From Sipunculus nudus (lineage: Eukaryota > Annelida > Sipuncula > Golfingiida > Sipunculidae), in assembly GCA_026874595.1 (NCBI GenBank), contig CM049315.1, positions 79,376,065 to 79,440,064 on the forward strand: 64,000 bases of DNA, written 5' to 3'. How positions within the stretch are numbered: the first letter of the stretch is position 1; each line of letters starts with the position of its first letter. Made by a program: the position numbers and the translations under genes. Positions 50,434 to 62,435 of this stretch are shown here, one piece after another. The notes beneath the pieces are model-generated. The model searched no databases, was not told where the DNA came from, and saw only the letters and a list, made by a program, of their open reading frames with translations.

Positions 50434-52467
50434 AAATCCAGAATGATTGTTGATAGGAACTCAAGTCTTGGTTTTCTCTGAAAAATGGGTAAGCAAATTT
50501 ATAAGAAACTACAATTGGTTGGACAAGATCCTAAGAGGGCCCCACATATACTAAAATGTAAACCATTTATGATTTTTATATCGATATTAACCACCCCAGT
50601 AAATTGATGATAAAAACTCAATAATAAAAATGTGTATTTCTAACGATCTTTTTTTTTCACATATGACAACTTATAAACATTTACGCAGACATTATTTATT
50701 TTATTGAACAATTTTCACACAACACATGCGTATGGTTGCAAATGGTAATAAATCACAAAAAAATACTAGCAGTAAATGTTCAACACTAGAAATGATTGCA
50801 TATGGTAGTAAATAAAAAAAATATGAGTAGCAAATGATCAACATTTGCATTTGGTTACATATGGTATTGAATTACTAAAGATATTGTACTAAATCACCAT
50901 AGGCATATCTAGCAAATATGTAAATTAACCAGTAAAATTGACAAAAAAAAGTCTATAACTAAAATATCAGTATTTATAACAATCTTTATCACAAAAGAAA
51001 ATGTATAAACAGGTATTTTCATCAGAATTTTTAGTTTCATCTAGCATATTCCACAGAAAACTTTCAAATGGTTTCAAATGATATTAAACCACTAAAGATA
51101 GGGTACAAAATCACCAAAGACATGAGTCGCAAATGGTCGTTACAGTTCATCTAGACTCTACCAAACCCTTCAAAATCTTCGTCGTCTGACTGCAGGAATA
51201 TTTGCATGATATCCTCTGTCCTCTTCTCGACTTCGTATGTAAAACAAATTCATCCTCATCGTCATCATCAGAGCAACAGTGCTTGAATGATTAGATTATT
51301 ATGTTGCTATCAATTTTGTGCGTCCCATGCGGCCTTGATCTGTTTCTGTTTGTGAAAATGTTTGCAACAGAAAATCTCTGATCCTGGACAGGCCGCCATA
51401 TAGTACTTTGGGTGGGTCTGTTATTTGACAGGGATGGCACCAATCATCTTTTTCAATTTGAGAAAGAACAAGCATGTTCTTGTTGGGATATCCGGTGTGA
51501 AATAAAATCACCGATTTTGCTCTGGCAGTCATATTGCATTTCCACCAGGTCTGTAATTCGATAGGTCTGAAGCCCTCATAGGTACCAATCATACTGTGAA
51601 TATGATGAAGATCAAGCATCTTCTTATTGAGATATAGCACACAACAACAAAAATCACCGATTGTGCTCTGGCAGCCAAAAACAATTCCGACAAGTCTGTA
51701 ATTCTGCAGGTCTGGAGACCTGTTAGGTACCAACCATCCCAATGAATATGAGAAAGATCAAGCACGTTCTTAGAAGATATTTCGTGCCAAATAAAACCTG
51801 AATACCCAGAGAGGGTGTCATTCGATATGTCTGGAGCCCTTATAGGTACCAAACATCCCTGTGGATATGAGAAAAATCAAGCATGTTCTTTTTAAGATAT
51901 CGAAGGTGTAAGAAAATCACCAGTTGTTCACTGGTGGCCAAATTGGAATACATACAGGTTTGTAATTCGAAAGGTCAAGATTCCTCATAGCTGCCAAACA
52001 TCCCTGTGAATATTAGAATGATCTAGCTTGTTTTATTTGAGATATCATGCATGAAGAAAATCATCCATTGTGCTCTGTGAGCAAATATTGGAATACCAAC
52101 CGGTCTGCAATTAAATAGATGGACTATTCAGAAAACAAGACCAAGTCAAATTTGTATTGAGGAAACTTAAGTAAATATACAATGAGAGTGAAAGGAATAG
52201 GTATACCATACATTATCATTTCAGTCGGAAGTGTTTAATTTTTTTAATACCCATTGCCCAGGGCAGATCCACCTGGCACACAACAGGTTGGAATGATGCA
52301 CTGCCTGCACCAAAACAGTTGAGGTCATACGCCCCCAGGAACGTGTATTCAGCGACCTGGAAGTAAAGAAAATGATGTAAGTATCGACTTGTGAGACAAA
52401 ATATCTCTCAAGTCAATACTTACATCATTATGTAAGCAGACAGGTTTCTTTCTACCAGTAGTCTGAC
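50336..52467 (-). repeat. E8: AT-rich interspersed unit, A/B recombinant
   Basis: A-like from the left end through 51990 (ACTCAATAATAAA, GCAGACATT, AAACCACTAAAGATAGGG, CCAAAAACAATTCC, TTCCTCATAGCTG), then B-like from about 52248 (AATACCCATTGCC, CACCTGGCACAC, TAGTCTGACTACCCGATAC). The following satellite S8 is the type that follows B units. The switch lies in the roughly 260 bp between 51990 and 52248, where A and B are identical. Confidence 0.92.
51374..52118. repeat. Array of ~143-bp repeats in E8
   Basis: 745 bp, identical in type to E1, with the same one-base deletion that splits the minus-strand frame into 147 codons (51299-51742) and 87 codons (51589-51852). Confidence 0.9.
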
Positions 52468-53802
52468 TACCCGATACTAACAAACTGCCTACCGACTAAG
52501 TACCCTACCCTATACTAACAAACTGCCTACTGACTAAGTACCCTACCCTAAAGAAACCTGCCTACTGACTATGTACCCTACCGTAAATGGACCTGCCTAC
52601 CCACTAAGTACCCTACCCTAAAGGGACCTGCCAACCCACTAAGTACCCTAGCCTAAAGGGACCTGCCTACCCACTGAGTACCCTAGCCTAAAAGGACCTG
52701 CCTACCCACTAAGTACCCTACCCTAAAGGGACCTGCCTACCCACTAAGTACCCTACCCTAAAGGGACCTGCCTACCCACTAAGTACCCTAGCCTAAAAGG
52801 ACCTGCCTGCCGACTAAGTACCCTACCCTAAAGGGACCTGCCTGCCGACTAAGTACCCTACCCTTAAGAGACCTGCCTACCGACTAAGTACCCTACCCTA
52901 AAGGGACCTGCCTACCGACTAAGTACCCTACCCTAAAGGGACCTGCCTACCGACTAAGTACCCTACCCTAAAGAGACCTGCCTACCGACTAAGTACGCTA
53001 CCCTAAAGGGACCTGCCTATCGACTAAGTACGCTACCCTAAAGGGACCTGCCTACCGACTAAGTACGCTACCCTAAAGGGGCCTGCCCACCGAATAAGTA
53101 CGCTACCCTAAAGGGACCTGCCTACCCACTAAGTACCCTGCCCTAAAGGGACCTGCCTACCCACTAAGTACCCTGCCCTAAAGGGACCTGCCTACCCACT
53201 AAATACCCTGCCTTAGAGGGACCTGCCTACCCACTAAGTACCCTACCCTAAAGGGACCTGCCTACCCACTAAGTACCCTGCCTTAGAGGGACCTGCTTAC
53301 CCACTAAGTACCCTACCCTAAAGGGACCTGCCTACCCACTAAGTACCCTACCCTAAAGTGACCTGCCTACCCACTAAGTACCCTAACCTAAAGTGACCTG
53401 CCTACCTACTAAGTACCCTACCCTAAAGGGACCTGCCTACAGACTAAGTACCCTGCCTTAGAGGACCTGCCTACCCACTAAGTACCCTACCCTAAAGGGA
53501 CCTGCCTGCCGACTAAGTACCCTACCCTAAAGGGACCTGCCTGCCGACTAAGTACCCTACCCTTAAGAGACCTGCCTACCGACTAAGTACCCTACCCTAA
53601 AGGGACCTGCCTACAGACTAAGTAACCTACCCTAGGGGACCTGCCTACCGACTAAGTACCCTACCCTAAAGGGACCTGCCTAACAACTAAGTAACCTATA
53701 CTAATGACCTCCCTGACTGCTTACCTTTTTATGGAAAGGGGTACAGTCCACTGGTGCAGATTTTGTCAGGAACTCTTGTTTAGGTAATTGCCAACTGTCC
53801 AT
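52216..53802 (-). CDS. Candidate three-exon small gene (E9 exon 1 to E8 exons 2-3)
   Basis: Exon 1 53802-53725 ends PFHKK, intermediate between the A form (PLHKK) and the E3/E6 form (PFYKK). Satellite intron 53724-52463 (1262 bp), exon 2 52462-52424, intron 2 52423-52357, exon 3 52356-52216 with the B-type Cys and Gly replacements. Predicted 85 residues. Confidence 0.3.
52468..53704. repeat. Satellite block S8, short class (1237 bp)
   Basis: Copy of S2/S5: same length, same monomer order, head-to-tail only. Confidence 0.95.
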
Positions 53803-55841
53803 AAATCCAGAATGATTGTTGATAGGAACTCAAGTCTTGGTTTCCTCTGAAAAATGGGTAAGCAAATTTATTAGAAACTACAATTGGTTGGACAAGATCC
53901 TAAGAGGGCCCCACATATACTAAAATGTAAACCATTTATGATTTTTATATCGATATTAACCACCCCAGTAAATTGATGATAAAAACTCCATAATAAAAAT
54001 GTGTATTTCTAACGATCTTTTTTTTTCACATATGACAACTTATAAACATTTACGCAGGCATTATTTATTTTATTGAACAATTTTCACACAACACATGCGT
54101 ATGGTTGCAAATGGTAATAAATCACAAAAAAATACTAGCAGTAAATGTTCAACACTAGAAATGATTGCATATGGTAGTAAATAAAAAACAAAATATGACT
54201 AGCAAATGATCAACATTTGCATTTGGTTACATATGGTATTGAATTACTAAAGATATTGTACTAAATCACCATAGGCATATCTAGCAAATATGTAAATTAA
54301 CCAGTAAAATTGACAAAAAAAAGTCTATAACTAAAATATCAGTATTTATAACAATCTTTATCACAAAAGAAAATGTATAAACAGGTATTTTCATCAGAAT
54401 TTTTAGTTTCATCTAGCATATTCCACAGAAAACTTTCAAATGGTTTCAAATGATATTAACTCACTAAAGATATGGTACTAAATCACCAAAGACATGAGTC
54501 GCAAATGGTCGTTACAGTTCATCTAGACTCTACCAAACCCTTCAAAATCTTCGTCGTCTGACTGCAGGAATATTTGCATGATATCCTCTGTCCTCTTCTC
54601 GACTTCGTATGTAAAAAAAATTCATCCTCATCGTCATCATCAGAGCAACAGTGCTTGAATGATTAGATTATTATGTTGCTATCAATTTTGTGCGTCCCAT
54701 GCGGCCTTGATCTGTTTCTGTTTGTGAAAATGTTTGCAACAGAAAATCTCTGATCCTGGACAGGCCGCCATATAGTACTTTGGGTGGGTCTGTTATTTGA
54801 CAGGGATGGCACCAATCATCTTTTTTCAATTTGAGAAAGAACAAGCACGTTCTTGTTGGGATATCCGGTGTGAAATAAAATCACCGATTTTGCTCTGGCA
54901 GTCATATTGCATTTCCACCAGGTCTGTAATTCGATAGGTCTGAAGCCCTCATAGGTACCGATCATACTGTGAATATGATGAAGATCAAGCGTCTTCTTAT
55001 TGAGATATAGCACACAACAACAAAAATCACCGATTGTGCTCTGGCAGCCATATAGCAATTCTGACAAGTCTGTAATTCTGCAGGTCTGGAGCCCTGTTAG
55101 GTACCAACCATCCCTATGAATATGAGAAAGATCAAGCACGTTCTTAGAAGATATTTCGTGCCAAATAAAACCTGAATACCCAGAGAGGGTGTCATTCGAT
55201 ATGTCTGGAGCCCTTATAGGTACCAAACATCCCTGTGGATATGAGAAAAATCAAGCATGTTCTTTTTAAGATATCGAAGGTGTAAGAAAATCACCAGTTG
55301 TTCACTGGTGGCCAAATTGGAATACATACAGGTTTGTAATTCGAAAGGTCAAGATTCCTCATAGCTGCCAAACATCCCTGTGAATATTAGAATGATCTAG
55401 CTTGTTTTATTTGAGATATCATGCATGAAGAAAATCATCCATTGTGCTCTGTGAGCAAATATTGGAATACCAGCCGGTCTGCAATTAAATAGATGGACTA
55501 TTCAGAAAACAAGACCAAGTCAAATTTGTATTGAGGAAACTTAAGTAAATATACAATGAGAGTGAAAGGAATAGGTATACCATACATTATCATTTCAGTC
55601 GGAAGTGTTAAATTTTTTTAATATCCATTGCCCAGGGCAGATCCACCTGCCACACAACAGGTTGGAATGATGCACTGCCTGCACCAAAACAGTTGAGGTC
55701 ATACGCCCCCAGGAACGTGTATTCAGCGACCTGGAAGTAAAGAAAATGATGTAAGTATCGACTTGTGAGACAAAATATCTCTCAAGTCAATACTTACATC
55801 ATTATGTAAGCAGACAGGTTTCTTTCTACCAGTAGTCTGAC
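53705..55841 (-). repeat. E9: AT-rich interspersed unit, type C
   Basis: C-type markers throughout. The left end reads TTATGGAAAGG, one base different from E3/E6 (TTATAGAAAGG), suggesting it branched before that change. Confidence 0.95.
54746..55492. repeat. Array of ~143-bp repeats in E9
   Basis: 747 bp, C-type. The minus-strand frame 54816-55226 is the 136-codon version. Confidence 0.9.
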
Positions 55842-58800
55842 TACCCTATACTAACAAACTGCCTACCGACTAAGTACCCTACCCTACACTAACAAACTGC
55901 CTACCGACTAAGTACCCTACCCTAAAGAAACCTGCCTACTGACTAAGTACCCTACCGTAAATGGACCTGCCGACCAACTATGTAACCTACCCTGAAGGGA
56001 CCTGCCTACCCACTAAGTACCCTACCCTAAAGGGACCTGCCTACCCACTGAGTACCCTAGCCTAAAGGGACCTGCCTACCCACTGAGTACCCTAGCCTAA
56101 AAGGACCTGCCTACCCACTAAGTACCCTACCCTAAAGGGACCTGCCTAGCCACTAAGTACCCTACCCTAAAGGGACCTGCCTACCCACCAAGTACCCTAG
56201 CCTAAAAGGACCTGCCTGCCGACTAAGTACCCTACCCTAAAGGGACCTGCCTGCCGACTAATTACCCTACCCTTAAGAGACCTGCCTACCGACTAAGTAC
56301 CCTACCCTATAGGGACCTGCCTACCGACTAAGTACCCTAGCCTAAAGGGACCTGCCTCCCGACTAAGTACCCTATCTTAAAGTTCCTCCAGGGTAAGGTA
56401 CTTAGCTGGTTGGCAGGTCCTTTAGGGTAAGGTACTGCCTGCCGACGAAGTACCCTACCTCAGAGGACCAGCCTACCGACTAAGTTCCTTACCATAGAGG
56501 ACCTGCCTTCCCATTAAGTACCCTAACCTAAAGGGACCTGCCTACCCACTAAGAACCCTACCCTAAAGGGACATGCCTACCGACTAAGTACCCTACCCTA
56601 AAGGGACCTGCCTACCCATTAAGTACCCTACCCTAAAGTGACCTGCCTACCGACTAAGTACCCTACCCTAAAGGGTCCTGCCTACCGACTAAGTACCCTA
56701 CCCTAAAGGGACCTGCCTACCCATTAAGTACCCTAGCCTAAATGGACCTGCCTACCCACTAAGTACCCTAGCCTTAAGGGACCTGCCTACCTACTAAGTA
56801 CCCTACCCTAAAGGGACTAGCCTACCCACTAAGTACCCTAGCCTAAAGGGACATGCCTACCCCCTTAGTACCCTACCCTAAAGGGACCTGCCTACCGACT
56901 TAGTACCCTACCCTAAAGGGACCTGCCTACCCACTAAGTACCGTACCCTAAAGGGACCTGCCTACCCACTAAGTACCCCACCCTAAAGGGACCTGCCTAC
57001 CAACTCAGTACCCTAGCCTAAAAGACCTACCTACCTACTAAGTACCCTACCCTAAAGAGACCTATCTACAGTCTAAGTACCCTAGCCTAAGGGGACCTTC
57101 CTACCATTTACGTACACTAGCCTAAATGGACCTGCCTACCGAATAAGTACCCTACCCTATAGGGACCTGCCTACCGACTAAGTATCCTACCCTATAGGGT
57201 TTTGCCTACCGACTAAGTACCCTGGCCTAAAGGGACCTGCCTGCCGACTAAGTACCCTATCTTAAAGTTCCTCCAGGGTAGGGTACATTGCTGGTTGGCA
57301 GGTCCTTTAGGGTAGGGTACTGCCTGCCGATGAAGTACCCTACCTTGGAAGACCAGCCTACCGACTAAGTTCCTTACCCTAGAGGACCTGCCTACCCACT
57401 ATGTTCGCTAGCCTAAAGGGACCGCCCTACCCACTAAGTACCCTAGCCTAAATGGACCTGCCAACCCACTTAGTACCCTAGCCTAAAGGGACCTGCCTAC
57501 GGACTAAGTGCCCTTCTATAAAGGGTCCTGCCTACCGACTAAGTACCCTTCCCTAAAGGGACCTGCCTACCGACTAAGTACCCTACCCTAAAGTGATCTG
57601 CCTACCGACTAAGTACCCTACCCTAAAGGGACCTGCCTACCCATTAAGTACCCTAGCCTAAATGGACCTGTTTACCCACTAAGTACCCTAGCACTAAGGG
57701 ACCTGTCTATCGACTAAGTACCCTACCTTAAAGGGAACTGCCTACCCACTAAGTACCCTAGACTAAAGGGACTAGCCTACCCACTAAGTACCCTACCCTA
57801 AAGGGACCTGCCTACCGACTGAGTACCCTACCCTAAAGTGAACTGCCTACCGACTAAGTACCCTACCCTAAAGTGATCTTCCTACCGACTAAGTACCCTA
57901 ACCTAAAGGGACCTGCCTACCCATTAAGTACCCTAGCCTAAATGGACCTGCCTACCCACTAAGTACCCTAGCCTTAAGGGACCTGTCTACCCACTGAGTA
58001 CCCTAGCCTAAAGGGACCTGCCTAGCCACTAAGTTCCCTAGCCTAAAGGGACTAGCCTACCCACTAAGTACCCTAGCCTAAAGGGACCTGCCTACCCCCT
58101 TAGTACCCTACCCTAAAGGGATCTACCTACCGACTAAGTACCCTACCCTAAAGGGACCTGCCTACCCACTAAGTACCCTAGCCTAAAGGGACTAGCCTAC
58201 CCACTAAGTACCCTAGCCTGAAGGGACCTGCCTACCCCCTTAGTACCCTACCCTAAAGAGACCTATCTACAGTCTAAGTACCCTAGCCTAAGGGGACCTT
58301 CCTACCATTTACGTACACTAGCCTAAATGGACCTGCCCACCGACTAAGTACCCTACCCTATATCGACCTGCCTACCAACTAAGTACCCTACCCTAAAGGG
58401 ACCTGCCAACCGACTAAGTACCCTACCCTAAAGGGACCTGCCTACAGACTAAGTACCTTACCCTAAAGGGACCTGCCTACCGACTAAGTACCCTAGCCTA
58501 AAGGGACCTGCCTACCCACTAAGTTCCCTAGCCTAAAGGGACCTGCCTACCGACTAAGTACCCTACCCTAAAGGGACCAGCTACCGACTAAGTACCCTAC
58601 GCTAAAGGGACCTACCTACCGACTAAGTACCCTAACCTAAAGGGACCTGCCTACCCATTAAGTAGCCTAGCCTAAATGGACCTGCCTACCCACTAAGTAC
58701 CCTAGCCTTAAGGGACCTGTCTACCCACTGAGTACCCTAGCCTAAAGGGACCTGCCTAGCCACTAAGTTCCCTAGCCTAAAGGGACTAGCCTACCCACTA

Positions 58801-60396
58801 AGTACCCTAGCCTAAAGGGACCTGCCTACCCCCTTAGTACCCTACCCTAAAGGAACCTACCTACCGACTAAGTACCCTACCCTAAAGGGACCTGCCTACC
58901 CACTAAGTACCCTAGCCTAAAGGGACTAGCCTACCCACTAAGTACCCTAGCCTGAAGGGACCTGCCTACCCCCTTAGTACCCTACCCTAAAGAGACCTAT
59001 CTACAGTCTAAGTACCCTAGCCTAAGGGGACCTTCCTACCATTTACGTACACTAGCCTAAATGGACCTGCCCACCGACTAAGTACCCTACCCTATATCGA
59101 CCTGCCTACCGACTAAGTACCCTACCCTAAAGGGACCTGCCAACCGACTAAGTACCCTACCCTAAAGGGACCTGCCTACAGACTAAGTACCTTACCCTAA
59201 AGGGACCTGCCTACCGACTAAGTACCCTAGCCTAAAGGGACCTACCTACCCACTAAGTTCCCTAGCCTAAAGGGACCTGCCTACCGACTAAGTACCCTAC
59301 CCTAAAGGGACCTGCTACCGACTAAGTACCCTACGCTAAAGGGACCTACCTACCGACTAAGTAGCCTATCTAAAAGTTCCTCCAGGGTAGGGTACTTAGC
59401 TGGTTGGCAGGTCCTTTAGGGTAGGGAACTGCCTGCCGACGAAGTACCCTACCTCAGAGGACCAGCCTACAGACTAAGTTCCTTACCATAGAGGACCTGC
59501 CTACCAACTGAGTACCCTACCCTAAAGGGACCTGCCTACACACTGAGAACCCTACCCTAAAGGGACCTGCCTAGCCACTAAGTACCCTAGCCTAAAGGGA
59601 CCTGCCTACCCAATAAGTACCCTGCCCTAAAGTGACCTGCCTACCGACTAAGTACCCTACCCTATACTAACAAACTGCCTACCGACTAAGTACCCTACCC
59701 TAAAGGGACCTGCCTGCCCATTAAGTACCCTAGCCTAAATGGACCTGCCTACCCACTAAGTACCCTAGCCTTAAGGGACCTGTCTACCCACTGAGTACCC
59801 TAGCCTAAAGGGACCTGCCTAGCCACTAAGTACCCTAGCCTAAAGGGACTAGCCTACCCACTAAGTAACCTAGCCTAAAGGGACCTGCCTACCCCCTTAG
59901 TACCCTACCCTAAAGAGACCTGCCTACCGACTAAGTACCCTACCCTAAAGGGACCTTCCTACCCACTAAGTACCCTAGCCTAAAGGGACCTGGCTACCCA
60001 CTAAGTACCGTACCCTAAAGGGACCTGCCTACCGACTAAGTACCGTACCCTAAAGGGACCTGCCTACCCACTAAGTACCTTACCCTAAAGGGACCTACCT
60101 ACCTACTAAGTACCCTACTCTGAAGAGACCTATCTACAGTCTAAGTACCCTAGCCTAAAGGGACCTTCCTACCATTTACGTACACTAGCCTAAATGGACC
60201 TGCCTACCGACTAAGTACCCTACCCTAAAGTGACCCGCCTACCGACTAAGTACCCTACCCTAAAGGGACCTGCCTAACAACTAAGTAACCTATACTAATG
60301 ACCTCCCTGACTGCTTACCTTTTTATGGAGAGGGGTACAGTCCACTGGTGCAGATTTTGTCAGGAACTCTTGTTTAGGTAATTGCCAACTGTCCAT
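55608..60396 (-). CDS. Candidate three-exon small gene (E10 exon 1 to E9 exons 2-3), early stop
   Basis: Exon 1 60396-60319 (PLHKK), satellite intron 60318-55837 (4482 bp), exon 2 55836-55798, intron 2 55797-55731, exon 3 55730-55608 ending at the C-type TAA. Predicted 79 residues. Confidence 0.25.
55842..60298. repeat. Satellite block S9, long class (4.46 kb)
   Basis: Inverted blocks start at 56398, 57273 and 59382. It retains the monomer missing from S7 and both 734-bp units. Private variants include GGGACCGCCCTACCC (about 57420) and AAGTGCCCTTC (about 57508). Confidence 0.95.
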
Positions 60397-61339
60397 AAAT
60401 CCAGAATGATTGTTGATAGGAACTCAAGTCTTGGTTTTCTCTGAAAAATGGGTAAGCAAATTTATTAGAAACTACAATTGGTTGGACAAGATCCTAAGAG
60501 GGCCCCACATATACTAAAATGTAAACCATTTATGATTTTTATATCGATATTAACCACCCCAGTAAATTGATGATAAAAACTCCATAATAAAAATGTGTAT
60601 TTCTAACGATCTTTTTTTTTCACATATGACAACTTATAAACATTTACGCAGGCATTATTTATTTTATTGAACAATTTTCACACAACACATGCGTATGTTT
60701 GCAAATTGTAATAAATCACAAAAAAATACTAGCAGTAAATGTTCAACACTAGAAATGATTGCATATGGTAGTAAATAAAAAACAAAATATGACTAGCAAA
60801 TGATCAACATTTGCATTTGGTTACATATGGTATTGAATTACTAAAGATATTGTACTAAATCACCATAGGCATATCTAGCAAATATGTAAATTAACCAGTA
60901 AAATTGACAAAAAAAAGTCTATAACTAAAATATCAGTATTTATAACAATCTTTATCACAAAAGAAAATGTATAAACAGGTATTTTCATCAGAATTTTTAG
61001 TTTCATCTAGCATATTCCACAGAAAACTTTCAAATGGTTTCAAATGATATTAACTCACTAAAGATATGGTACTAAATCACCAAAGACATGAGTCGCAAAT
61101 GGTCGTTACAGTTCATCTAGACTCTACCAAACCCTTCAAAATCTTCGTCGTCTGACTGCAGGAATATTTGCATGATATCCTCTGTCCTCTTCTCGACTTC
61201 GTATGTAAAAAAAATTCATCCTCATCGTCATCATCAGAGCAACAGTGCTTGAATGATTAGATTATTATGTTGCTATCAATTTTGTGCGTCCCATGCGGCC
61301 TTGATCTGTTTCTGTTTGTGAAAATGTTTGCAACAGAAA

Positions 61340-62086
61340 ATCTCTGATCCTGGACAGGCCGCCATATAGTACTTTGGGTGGGTCTGTTATTTGACAGGGA
61401 TGGCACCAATCATCTTTTTTCAATTTGAGAAAGAACAAGCACGTTCTTGTTGGGATATCCGGTGTGAAATAAAATCACCGATTTTGCTCTGGCAGTCATA
61501 TTGCATTTCCACCAGGTCTGTAATTCGATAGGTCTGAAGCCCTCATAGGTACCGATCATACTGTGAATATGATGAAGATCAAGCGTCTTCTTATTGAGAT
61601 ATAGCACACAACAACAAAAATCACCGATTGTGCTCTGGCAGCCATATAGCAATTCTGACAAGTCTGTAATTCTGCAGGTCTGGAGCCCTGTTAGGTACCA
61701 ACCATCCCTATAAATATGAGAAAGATCAAGCACGTTCTTAGAAGATATTTCGTGCCAAATAAAACCTGAATACCCAGAGAGGGTGTCATTCGATATGTCT
61801 GGAGCCCTTATAGGTACCAAACATCCCTGTGGATATGAGAAAAATCAAGCATGTTCTTTTTAAGATATCGAAGGTGTAAGAAAATCACCAGTTGTTCACT
61901 GGTGGCCAAATTGGAATACATACAGGTTTGTAATTCGAAAGGTCAAGATTCCTCATAGCTGCCAAACATCCCTGTGAATATTAGAATGATCTAGCTTGTT
62001 TTATTTGAGATATCATGCATGAAGAAAATCATCCATTGTGCTCTGTGAGCAAATATTGGAATACCAACCGGTCTGCAATTAAATAG
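61340..62086. repeat. Array of ~143-bp repeats in E10
   Basis: 747 bp, as in E7. Confidence 0.9.
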
Positions 62087-62183
62087 ATGGACTATTCAGA
62101 AAACAAGACCAAGTCAAATTTGTATTGAGGAAACTTAAGTAAATATACAATGAGAGTGAAAGGAATAGGTATACCATACATTA

Positions 62184-62430
62184 TCATTTCAGTCGGAAGT
62201 GTTTAATTTTTTTAATATCCATTGCCCAGGGCAGATCCACCTGCCACACAACAGGTTGGAATGATGCACTGCCTGCACCAAAACAGTTGAGGTCATACGC
62301 CCCCAGGAACGTGTATTCAGCGACCTGGAAGTAAAGAAAATGATGTAAGTATCGACTTGTGAGACAAAATATCTCTCAAGTCAATACTTACATCATTATG
62401 TAAGCAGACAGGTTTCTTTCTACCAGTAGT
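62184..62430 (-). CDS. Candidate exons 2 and 3 of the small gene, exon 1 outside the window
   Basis: Exon 2 62430-62392 (TTGRKK...), intron 2 62391-62325, exon 3 62324-62184 with full C-terminus and TGA. The matching exon 1 would lie in an E unit past the right edge, beyond S10. Confidence 0.3.
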
Positions 62431-62435
62431 CTGAC

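Larger units (their letters stand above)
60299..62435 (-). repeat. E10: AT-rich interspersed unit, type D
   Basis: Matches E7 at the diagnostic sites. Private changes are GTATGTTTGCAAATTG at about 60694 and CCCTATAAATATG at about 61708, which puts Tyr for His in the incidental 136-codon frame. Confidence 0.95.
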
